Program-made: the position numbers and the translations under genes
Notes under the pieces: model-generated
What the model was told of the DNA's origin: nothing
Seen by the model: only the letters and a program-made list of their open reading frames with translations
The model's database searches: none
Source of the DNA: an uncultured Coriobacteriales bacterium
Lineage (GTDB): Bacteria > Actinomycetota > Coriobacteriia > Coriobacteriales > Eggerthellaceae
Direction: 5' to 3'
DNA: 19,865 nucleotides
NCBI GenBank assembly: GCA_946892075.1
Contig: CAMPNZ010000027.1
Location: forward strand, 1 to 19,865
In this document: piece after piece, positions 9,746 through 16,858 of the stretch
How the letters are laid out: each line of letters opens with the position of its first letter
Numbering within the stretch: position 1 is the stretch's first letter

Positions 9746-12348
9746 ATGCGAAACAATCTTACGTATAGCTCTTTAGTGCAAAAAGCAGGATTAGCAATTG
9801 TAGCAGGCAGTTTTATTGCGGCGAGCGCACTTGTACCCCCCCCACAGCTGCTTGGGCAAATCCTGATACAGCATTAGCAGCAAGCGAAACACAAGGCGAG
9901 ACCAGCGGAACTGATGGCGGCGTTGCGTGGAAGATAGAAAATAATGAACTTATTTTGACTCCTCTTGTTGATGACGCTGTTCCGAGTGGAAAAACAGCAG
10001 GTGTAATGGAAGCAGTGGGAGCGTTTGATACAACACAAAGCTGGAAAGATGCAGATAACGCAAAGCTAAAAAACTGCACAAAAATTACCTTCAAGACAGC
10101 ACAAAATAAAGCAGGCGAAACAGTTTACTGCACACTGCCAGCAAAATCAGCCAAATATCTTTTTTCTTGTTTTTCGTTTGATGATAGCAACTTAACTATA
10201 TTTACGAATGTATCTGAAATTGACTTAAACGGGCTGAGAATTCAAGCGTCTGATACAGCAGATGACAATTCCTGCATAAGGATGTTCTGTGGATTGGAAA
10301 ATTTAACAACCATTAAAGGTCTTGAAACGCTTGATTTATCAAAAGTAGTTGACACCAGCTCAATGTTTCGTAAATGCAAAAAGTTAAAAAATGTCGATTT
10401 GTCGAGTCTTGATTTATCAAGCGTAACTGATATGCAAAAGATGTTCTCGCAATGTGAATCGCTGGAAGAAATAAAACTCCCAACAAAACTTAGCAATGCG
10501 GTAACAACCTATGATGCTATGTTTTATGCCTGCAAAAAGCTAAACAGCATACAAGGGCTTGAAAAACTCAATACCAGTAGTGCAACAGATCTTAATTGCA
10601 TGTTCCAACACTGTGAAAACCTTACCTCGCTTGATGTAAGCAACTTTGATACCTCACATGTTGAAAATATGGGAGGGATGTTTGAAGGATGTACAAAATT
10701 ATCTAGCATTAAAGGCATTGAGAATTTTAATACCGAACAAGTTCATGCAACAGGAACAAGCAGCGCAAATGTCGATGATCGCGCTGGGTTTGAGTATATG
10801 TTTGCAGGATGTAGCAGCTTAACGGAACTGAACTTATCGAAATGGAATACAGCAAAAGTACAACGCTTCACATCAATGTTTGAAAACTGTACGTCACTTT
10901 CCAAACTGAATATAAGTGGCTTTACCACTAAAGCTGGCGCAACAAATACCACTGCAAAAGATATGTTTAAAACGTGTACCAGCTTATCTGAACTTACGCT
11001 TGGCACGAACTTCTTATTTGATAGCACGTGCGGATTGCGTGATACGCAATGGAAAAAACAAGGTACCGACAAGCCTGTATGGTCGACAAACGACATTATT
11101 GGCAATAACACTGCGCACAAGTCCTACTACGATCCCACAGCAACGCAAGATAGTGACACTGTTGTATCTCCTGGTACCTTGGTAATTGCCGACAAGAAGC
11201 CAGACACGCCAGGCGGAACAGGCGGTTCAGGCACGGGCACTGGTGGATCTGGTGACACGGGCGGCTCGGGAACGGGCGGCTCGGGAACGGGCGGCTCGGG
11301 AACGGGTGGAACGAGCACAGGTAGTGGCGGTTTTGGCGGTTGTGGTGGCGGCACCAACACCACCCCTTCCACACCATCCAACCCCGAAACGCCGCGCAGC
11401 TTCGACACCGTAACAACGCGTCTAGCTGGGGAGAGCGCCTTTGACACCATGGAGCATATCTCAAAGACGGCATTTCCCGAGCACTCAAAGTACGCTGTCC
11501 TTACCACCAGTGAGGGCTATTGGGATGCACTTTCCGCAAGCTCACTTGCAGGAACGCTTGATGCACCAGTACTGCTAAGCATGCCGTATGAACTGCCCCA
11601 ACAAACGATTTCTGAGCTGAAACGCTTAGGTGTTGAGAAAGTATACATTTGTGGCGGCGAATATGCGCTCAGCGGCAACATCGATGCCGCACTTCAGAAT
11701 ATGAACATTGCTACTGAGCGCGTTGCGGGCGCATGGGCAAGCGACACGGCAAACGAAGTTGCGCGCCACGTTCCCGATAGCGATACCGCATTTGTGGCAA
11801 CAAGCTGGGGATACGAGGATGCACTTTCGGCTGCAAGCTATGCATATGCTCACAAAGCGCCGCTGTTTTTGGCAAACTATCACACCTCGGCACTTGACGC
11901 CGCAACACTTGCCACCATGCAGGAAAAAGGCGTTAAAACTGTGTACATTGTTGGCGGATACAACGTTGTATCACCTGAAGTAGAAGCCCAGCTTGCCGAC
12001 GCCGGCATAAAGGCGCTGCGCATTGGCGGCAAAACCGCTTACGATACATCGGCGCTGCTGGCGCGCAAACTTATTGCGCTTGGCATGCACGCCAACAACA
12101 TGGCTCTTGCTACTGGCTGGAGTTACACGGATGCGCTTACCGGTGCTGCGTTGTGCGGGAAAAAGAACTCGGTGATTATTCTGGCTGATGACAGCAACCA
12201 ACGCACTATCTATGATGTTGTTGCACCTCATCAAAACGTCATCGAAAACTACTATCTGCTGGGCGGACACAATGCCGTGGGCGACAAAGCGGTTCATGTT
12301 CTAAAAGAAATTTTTGGCGATACGAAAGACGCGTCTGCGAACAACTAG
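9746..12348 (+). CDS. Phase-variable BspA-like leucine-rich-repeat protein with three CWB2 domains, OFF as read
   Basis: Surface protein, probably an adhesin held non-covalently on the wall. The ATG at 9746 follows AAAGGA with 5 bp spacing. A signal peptide starts MRNNLTYSSLVQKAG and has a hydrophobic core. The frame then meets eight C at 9836-9843 and ends at 9877. With nine C it continues as PPPTAAWA|NPDTALA, an ideal cleavage site, into a frame open to 12348: 867 residues. The mature part contains about seven BspA/Listeria-type 26-residue repeats (MFxxCxxLxxLDLS, 10279-11010), a Gly/Ser/Thr linker (11205-11350) and three CWB2 domains (about 11400-12340) with DALSA and GG motifs. BspA-like proteins of oral and gut bacteria bind host matrix and other cells. 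The conserved second frame upstream of its first ATG (9955) shows that the join is real. Confidence 0.85.
9836..9843 (+). repeat. Homopolymeric C tract (8 C) in signal-peptide codons, ON/OFF switch
   Basis: The tract directly follows GTA (Val30) and precedes ACAGCTGCTTGG. Only multiples of three C join the signal-peptide frame to the mature frame: 6 or 9 C is ON; 7 or 8 C is OFF. The read has 8, one slip from ON. Intragenic poly-C/G switching by slipped-strand mispairing is well established in other bacteria. Confidence 0.85.
11259..11304 (+). repeat. 15-bp tandem repeat in the Gly-rich linker
   Basis: Three perfect consecutive copies of GGGCGGCTCGGGAAC encode GGSGT units, flanked by degenerate copies. 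The unit is five codons, so copy changes would alter linker length but keep frame. Confidence 0.85.
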
Positions 12349-12391
12349 CGTCAAAGTGAACGTGTTGAAGCAAACGTACGCGCACGTGAAC

Positions 12392-12432
12392 GCACGTAAA
12401 TGCAGCAAAGGGCGAACAGCAAGAAAAAGCGC
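12392..12432 (+). repeat. 3' element, copy 2, after the LRR/CWB2 gene
   Basis: A 41-bp sequence matching 9290-9331 except for one T-to-G change and one A fewer. It starts 43 bp after the stop and runs into the terminator hairpin. Confidence 0.8.
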
Positions 12433-12460
12433 ATGTCATATTTGACGTGCGCTTTTGTTT
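12425..12460. terminator. Bidirectional terminator between converging units
   Basis: GCGCATGTCA pairs with TGACGTGCGC (one wobble) around a 4-base loop, flanked by AAAA on the left and TTTTGTTTTTT on the right, so both strands read hairpin plus U run. It ends the plus-strand LRR/CWB2 gene and the minus-strand selenodomain operon, whose last gene ends at 12487. Confidence 0.85.
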
Positions 12461-12486
12461 TTTGGCCGCGTGTGGTGGCGTGCGGC

Positions 12487-13449
12487 TTAATCACGAGGCA
12501 CCTCCTCGTGGAGCGCGCCTGCTCAAGACGAACCAGCACCCGCCGTACAGCCATAACAGTGATTGCCTATACTGATGCGACGCTTGTGTACTCCCTGTTC
12601 AAGAGCCTCATCGACCGTTTGTGCACCATCGCAGATACCCAAATTCTGCGCCAAGTTAAAATCGCAATCGAACAAGCGCCCGTCATAGTTCACACTCAGC
12701 ATTGAGCGACACATTACCTGCGGCAATGCACACGCATTGTAGGCCATTTCCAAACGAGTCATATAGCGCTCGTAGTTTCCCGAACGCTTCAACCAAGCCA
12801 AAAAACGCCCGCTCGGATTATTCGCAAGCGCATACAAGTTGTTAAACACAATGTTGTACTGCGCCAAAAATTGGCGGTATTCGTGTTCTAATTCTTGCTG
12901 ATTACCAGGCAAAACAGCACCATTTGGATTATGCACCACGTGAAGCTGCAAGCGCGGATTGCTGCCGTATCCAATGGCACACAGCGCCTGCAAAACGCGC
13001 AAACTGGCGTCATAACTGCCCTGCCCGCGCTGACGCTCCGCGCGCAGCGCATCGCACGCGGGAAGCGATGCCACCACCTGCACTTCGTGTTCCTTGAAAA
13101 ACGACAGATACGACGCGTAATGCGGCAAAGTATGAATAACCAAATTGGTACGCACGATAAGCGTTTGCGCAACAGGCGACAACTGTTCCACTAAATAGCG
13201 AAACTGGCTGCTCATCTCGGGAGCGCCGCCCGTAATATCACACGTTGAAAAGCCTTCCTGCTTGAACAGCTGAACGCATTGTTGTGCTGTTGCGCGCGAC
13301 ATATCCTCGGTGCGCGCAGGGCTGCACTCAACGTGACAGTGCTTACACGCCAAATTGCAGCGCCGCGTGATATTAAGCTGCAGTGTTTCGATGGTATCGC
13401 AGCTCAGCAGTGCGCCATTTTCGCAGTGCGAACTAAAAGGTGCAACCAC
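12487..13449 (-). CDS. arsS: Arsenosugar-type radical SAM selenoprotein ArsS (UGA read as selenocysteine)
   Basis: Radical SAM protein of the rSAM/selenodomain (ArsS) family. In cyanobacteria ArsS, with ArsM, makes a dimethylarsinoyl-adenosine precursor of arsenosugars. The start is GTG at 13449 after AGGGTG, 8 bp past the preceding stop. The cluster motif CxxxCxxC is at Cys31, 35 and 38, and GGAPE acts in SAM binding. The Cys-rich C-terminal domain contains CALPQVMC, FDCDF and HCYGCTAGAGSS. The frame meets TGA at 12523-12525 exactly where relatives have Cys or Sec, continues AGALHEEVPRD and stops at TAA (12487-12489), giving 320 residues with Sec309. A SECIS-like hairpin follows the UGA. Stopping at the UGA would remove the conserved terminal redox residue. 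The true substrate in this organism is uncertain, because no arsM is in view. Confidence 0.88.
12492..12510 (-). promoter_or_regulatory. Bacterial SECIS-like hairpin downstream of the UGA
   Basis: On the minus strand, CACGAGG and CCTCGTG form seven perfect pairs around the loop AGGTG, beginning 12 nt after the UGA. The E. coli fdhF SECIS has the same plan: a hairpin about 11 nt after UGA with a loop starting AGGU, the part contacted by SelB. The hairpin lies within the predicted last codons. Confidence 0.85.
12523..12525 (-). other. In-frame UGA codon, predicted selenocysteine insertion site
   Basis: The plus strand reads TCA, so the codon is TGA. It follows CTAGAGSS, the family context in which Cys or Sec is conserved, and is followed by 11 open codons and an ordinary TAA. 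Confidence 0.87.
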
Positions 13450-13457
13450 AAGACACC

Positions 13458-13793
13458 CTAAAACTCAAGCTGATCGACTAGTTTCTTCATTTGCGTTGCG
13501 TGAGCAAGCACCGCGCCGCCAGTAATCGCGCTGGCCACATGCACAGCCTCCATCAGCTGCTCGCGCGAACAACCCGAGCCAAGCGACGCGTCAGTATACG
13601 CTTCAATGCAGTACGGACAATGAACCGCGTGCGCAACTGCCAGCGCGATGAGATTTTTCTCGCGCGTAGTAAGCGCGCCCTCGGCAAACACGTCGCCGTA
13701 GTAGCTCATGAACTTGTTCCACAGCTCAGCGTCCATTTCTCCCAGCTCGCCCTTGCCAAATGCCTCAAGATCTTTGTGTTCGTAGTACGCCAT
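13458..13793 (-). CDS. AhpD-like carboxymuconolactone decarboxylase-family protein (ArsS-associated peroxidase-like)
   Basis: Small redox protein of 111 residues. The start MAYYEHKDLEAF at 13793 is chosen because GGAG lies 6 bp upstream; an in-frame upstream extension is Lys/Arg-rich and lacks homology. The alkylhydroperoxidase-like core includes EGALTTREKNLIALAVAHAV followed by the redox motif CPYC at 59-62. The residue four past the second Cys is Tyr, where classical AhpD has the proton-relay His; this Tyr is typical, as I recall it, of the arsenosugar-associated subfamily. It sits 8 bp before arsS in the same operon, so it probably acts with the radical SAM product, perhaps as a thiol/selenol reductant or peroxidase. 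That role is inferred. Confidence 0.85.
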   Translation of the reverse strand: MAYYEHKDLEAFGKGELGEMDAELWNKFMSYYGDVFAEGALTTREKNLIALAVAHAVHCPYCIEAYTDASLGSGCSREQLMEAVHVASAITGGAVLAHATQMKKLVDQLEF

Positions 13794-13820
13794 TTTTTCT
13801 CCTTTTCTTAGTTGTTGGTA

Positions 13821-13850
13821 GTGCGTTTTAGTGCGTTTTAGTACGTTTTT
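13821..13850. repeat. 10-bp tandem repeat over the end of the C_GCAxxG_C_C gene
   Basis: GTGCGTTTTA occurs twice in tandem, then once as GTACGTTTTT, with another GTGCGTTTT at 13859. The array crosses the stop codon (13838-13840) of the minus-strand gene and fills most of the 44-bp gap to the next gene. Confidence 0.75.
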
Positions 13851-14335
13851 CCAGGTAGTGCGTTTTGCTTGTGCTGCAAAATATCGTTGCAAATATCTAC
13901 CACCGCATACAGCGCACGCGGACAGACACTCTCAAATAATCCCTGTTCAGCAGCATGCTGAAAGTTATTACCCTCATTGACGTTCATACCTAACAGCTGT
14001 TCGCAAGCACACGCATGCATGGCCTGCTGGAAGCGCGAAGCAAGCGTGTCCATTGCCTCGTATAAGGTAGCACGCGCATCGTTTGGCTGGTCGCTTTCTG
14101 CGTCGCTGCCCACAGGAACAAACGGTAGCAGCAAACTTAATACCATCATGCCGCCGCTGAGCGCACCGCACATACTTCCCTGATGCAGGCCCATTTCAAA
14201 AGGCTGTGCAACGCGCAAAACTTGTTCTTTCGTTAGCGGCAAGCTGTCCAAAAAGTGCAGCATAACACTTTGCGAGCAGTTGTATCCCGCTGCTAACAGC
14301 GCATTGAGCTGATGTTTTTCGTGTTCGGTAATCAT
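13838..14335 (-). CDS. C_GCAxxG_C_C family probable redox protein
   Basis: 165 residues, matching the family called C_GCAxxG_C_C after its conserved Cys and Gly residues. Visible motifs are GYNCSQSV (Cys20), GSMCGALSGG (Cys56), Cys109/Cys111 and the C-terminal pair Cys138 and Cys149. The family is thought to be redox-active or metal-binding and often lies next to selenium or radical SAM genes; its reaction is unknown. The start ATG at 14335 follows GAGAGG. A 160-bp gap (14336-14495) separates it from the Fe-S gene upstream, the longest in the operon; it contains two GCGTTCCCGT copies but no clear promoter or terminator. An internal promoter cannot be excluded. Confidence 0.82.
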   Translation of the reverse strand: MITEHEKHQLNALLAAGYNCSQSVMLHFLDSLPLTKEQVLRVAQPFEMGLHQGSMCGALSGGMMVLSLLLPFVPVGSDAESDQPNDARATLYEAMDTLASRFQQAMHACACEQLLGMNVNEGNNFQHAAEQGLFESVCPRALYAVVDICNDILQHKQNALPGKTY

Positions 14336-14495
14336 ATAATCCTCTCTCTTTTGTTGTGCTTTTATGGGAATGCGTTTGGTGAGAAGGTTGGTGGATTATT
14401 CTCGGTTGCGTTCCCGTTAACGCGCTCCCCGTGCTGCCTTTGATGCGTTCCCGTGTGTAGATTCTCTCTAACGCAAACGCGTGTGCAGCCAACCA

Positions 14496-15524
14496 TCAGC
14501 CGTGCACGCAACAATCACCAACGCGATGTTTTCGCAGTTTAAAGGCGGAAACATTACGCGCGTAATGCGTGCTGGGCACCTCGTGCACGCCCAAAATTTC
14601 CGACAAGAAATTCTTAACGCGCTTCACGCCTCCTGCGTGAAACATGCCAGCACACGTAGAACAGTACGTATACAAATTTGCAGCATTCATCGAGCTCACA
14701 CGCGCATGCGTTTCACGCACCAATTCTGGCTCGCGCTTATACACCCCGCCACCTGCGCCGCAACATTCAATCGCACGAAATGTTCGCTCACAGCACTTGG
14801 GAGCAAAGGGTTTAATGTGCTCATATATCGTGCGGTCAAAACGCTCTGAACAGGGAAAATACACGTGCACTTCCTCATTAATTGTTGCCGTAAAGCCAAT
14901 TTCCGTTAAAAATTCGTAGGGATCCATAATCTGCAACGCGGGATAACGCGCGCGCAAAAAGTGGAAACAATTTGGACAGCAGCAAATAACGCGCTCGACA
15001 CCCTTGCGCGCGAACAAGGCGTCAAGTGGGTGCATATTGGGCGTGCAACCACTGTCATGAACAGGCTTTTTACAGCAATCAATGGAGAAATCGATGCCGT
15101 AGCTTTCGCACAGCTCTATCATGCGGGCGCTTGTTTTTGGCAGATACCCAGGATAATTACATCCCAAAAACAGCAGCGTCTTCGACTGAACAGGCGAATT
15201 GTTGCGCAGCTTGTACGACGTTTTCCAAAACGACGTAAACCACGCATCCTGCGGGCGCGCCGCACGCAGCTCGTACGCTATACGGTTACCCGACAAATCG
15301 ACGGGGCACACCGCCTTGCAGCGATCGCACATAAAGCACGAATATCGCAGGTCAGGGCGATGCGTAAAATCCTTCAAGTTCAAATCGTATTTCGTGAGGA
15401 ACGAACATGCGCGCGTGCACGCAGAACACTCAATGCACGTTTGCTGCGTTCTTATGGTCTCTGTCAAGGCTGCCGTCATCTTTTCCGTCATGCGATTCGT
15501 AGCTTTTATGGAGTAAAGCCACAT
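14496..15524 (-). CDS. (Fe-S)-binding protein with two 4Fe-4S motifs and CCG-like C-terminal half
   Basis: 342 residues, probably an electron-transfer subunit related to GlpC/HdrB-type proteins. Two ferredoxin-like motifs are visible: Cys30, 33, 36, 40 and Cys63, 66, 69, 73 followed by Pro. The rest has Cys-rich blocks (GCNYPGY, DCCKKPVHDSGC, CCCPNCFHF, ECCGAGGG, YCSTCAG) resembling the CCG domain that binds a noncubane cluster in HdrB. The start at 15524 is preferred because AAGGGGGG sits just upstream; alternatives at 15491 and 15479 lack good ribosome-binding sites. With this start the gene overlaps the preceding GT2 gene by 95 bp, suggesting translational coupling. It likely feeds electrons to the radical SAM or redox proteins of the operon, which is inference. 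Confidence 0.8.
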   Translation of the reverse strand: MWLYSIKATNRMTEKMTAALTETIRTQQTCIECSACTRACSFLTKYDLNLKDFTHRPDLRYSCFMCDRCKAVCPVDLSGNRIAYELRAARPQDAWFTSFWKTSYKLRNNSPVQSKTLLFLGCNYPGYLPKTSARMIELCESYGIDFSIDCCKKPVHDSGCTPNMHPLDALFARKGVERVICCCPNCFHFLRARYPALQIMDPYEFLTEIGFTATINEEVHVYFPCSERFDRTIYEHIKPFAPKCCERTFRAIECCGAGGGVYKREPELVRETHARVSSMNAANLYTYCSTCAGMFHAGGVKRVKNFLSEILGVHEVPSTHYARNVSAFKLRKHRVGDCCVHG

Positions 15525-16146
15525 CCACCCCCCTTCGATACTGAAATTGCAAGTGCTTCATCTGCAGCAAGGTTGAAACTGCGCCGCGCTTAAAACGCCG
15601 CGCCGACGTAACCAGGGGCGCGTCGAGCAGCTGCACTGGATGCCCCGCCGCGCGCATATCAAGCGAGAACTGGTAATCTTCCATAAGCGGAATGTCCCGA
15701 TAAGCTCCCACCTCGAAAAACAACGAGCGCTTCACAAAAATTCCCTGATCCCCAAAGGCAATGTGCCGCACCCGCACGCGCCAGTTCGATGCCCAAAACG
15801 CTGCCAGCTTCAACAACACACTCGCAGAATCGAATTGCACGCGAAAGCATCCCACATCAAACCCGCTTTCCTCTATCGCTTGAAGCGAATCAGCGCTAAA
15901 GCGCGAGTCCGCATGCAGAAACCACAGATACTCGCCATGCGCCTCGCGCGCAGCAGCGTTCATCTGAGCGCCCCGATAGTGCGCCCGCTGAATTTTTGGA
16001 TAACGGATGCGCTCGTAGGTGCCATCGGTGCTTCCTCCGTCGCTAAACAGCACGTCAGCCTTACCTTCCAGCGCGTCGAGCTGCGATTGCAGCGCATCGA
16101 TGCTTGCACGTTCGTTAAGCGTTGGAATTATGATGCTTACGCTCAT
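15430..16146 (-). CDS. GT2 family glycosyltransferase, rSAM/selenodomain-associated transferase 2
   Basis: 238 residues. Start MSVSIIIPTLNE at 16146, with GGAGAGG 6 bp upstream; a start ten codons earlier has no support. GT-A fold motifs: IIIPTLNE at the N-terminus, DGGSTDGT, RGAQMNAAA, the metal-site-like LHADSRF and the late MEDYQF motif. This is the short family (TIGR04283 type) found beside rSAM/selenodomain genes. It probably transfers a sugar or similar group to a small or lipid acceptor; the substrate is unknown. Its start overlaps the preceding TVP38 gene by 32 bp and its end overlaps the Fe-S gene. The last 20 residues (ESHDGKDDGSLDRDHKNAANVH) appear to be non-conserved read-out inside the next gene. 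Confidence 0.85.
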   Translation of the reverse strand: MSVSIIIPTLNERASIDALQSQLDALEGKADVLFSDGGSTDGTYERIRYPKIQRAHYRGAQMNAAAREAHGEYLWFLHADSRFSADSLQAIEESGFDVGCFRVQFDSASVLLKLAAFWASNWRVRVRHIAFGDQGIFVKRSLFFEVGAYRDIPLMEDYQFSLDMRAAGHPVQLLDAPLVTSARRFKRGAVSTLLQMKHLQFQYRRGVDVALLHKSYESHDGKDDGSLDRDHKNAANVH

Positions 16147-16858
16147 GAACAACCTCTCCAAAAAAAGCACGTGCAATAATCAGCGGAACGATCATCAGCA
16201 CTGCCAACAGCGCAATCGCAATCCAAAATTCTGTGCTACCGGGTTGATACAGCTTATCGCCCATGTTCAAAAATATCACGGTACCTGGGATAATACCCAG
16301 AAATGTTTCAAGCATATGCACCCAAAAGCGAATGTTCGTAATGCCTGCCACATAATTGGCCATGTTGTAACTTACCAGCGGAATAAGGCGCATCACGAAA
16401 AACACGCTTCCCAGCTGCCATTGATTGGTGGTAAGCAGGCGTTGTTGAAGCGATGCACCCACATGCTTGCGCACCAGGCGCGTCACAAAATCCTTTGCCA
16501 CAAAACGCGCGAGCGCATACATAAACGCCGCGTTCAAAAGCGCCCCGACAAGCGTAAGGAGCGTTCCTTTGACAACGCCAAACAGCGCGCCACCTGCAAG
16601 AGCAAGCACAGGAACGGGGAACAAAAACGCTGGCAGCACAATCCAACAGGCAAGATACACCCACGCGCTCAGCGCGCCACTCGCTGCAATAGTAGTGCGC
16701 AACATTTCGAGGGAAGCATGCTGGCTTACGTACCACGATGCAAGCAGAATTCCTGCCGCTACCAGCACTTTTGCAAGCAGCACCGCAAGGCGCCTGCCTG
16801 CGGGATGAGGCTGAAGCGAACGGTTCGCGTTTTCGTTCTGCGCGCTAGTGAGAGGCAT
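16115..16858 (-). CDS. TVP38/TMEM64 (VTT domain) membrane protein, second copy
   Basis: 247 residues with about six hydrophobic segments. Start MPLTSAQNEN at 16858 with an AGGAAAGAAG site upstream; it overlaps the preceding TVP38 gene by 14 bp. The conserved VTT/DedA-like signature is visible as RLIPLVSYNMANYVAGIT followed by FWVHMLETFLGIIPGTVIF. Family members act in lipid scrambling or membrane transport; such genes accompany rSAM/selenodomain clusters, where a role in moving a lipid-linked or small metalloid intermediate is possible but unproven. It is a paralogue of the gene just upstream, and the two may form a heteromer. Confidence 0.87.
   Translation of the reverse strand: MPLTSAQNENANRSLQPHPAGRRLAVLLAKVLVAAGILLASWYVSQHASLEMLRTTIAASGALSAWVYLACWIVLPAFLFPVPVLALAGGALFGVVKGTLLTLVGALLNAAFMYALARFVAKDFVTRLVRKHVGASLQQRLLTTNQWQLGSVFFVMRLIPLVSYNMANYVAGITNIRFWVHMLETFLGIIPGTVIFLNMGDKLYQPGSTEFWIAIALLAVLMIVPLIIARAFFGEVVHERKHHNSNA

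Noticed and set aside
9836..9843. Eight-C run as a plain sequencing error
   Set aside because: It cannot be excluded from one sequence, but the tract type, its position in the signal peptide, and a second poly-C tract in the neighbouring promoter make true length variation the better reading.
13608..13620. Possible selenocysteine in the AhpD-like CxxC motif
   Set aside because: Both codons of CPYC are Cys codons and the frame has no internal TGA; only arsS has a supported UGA.
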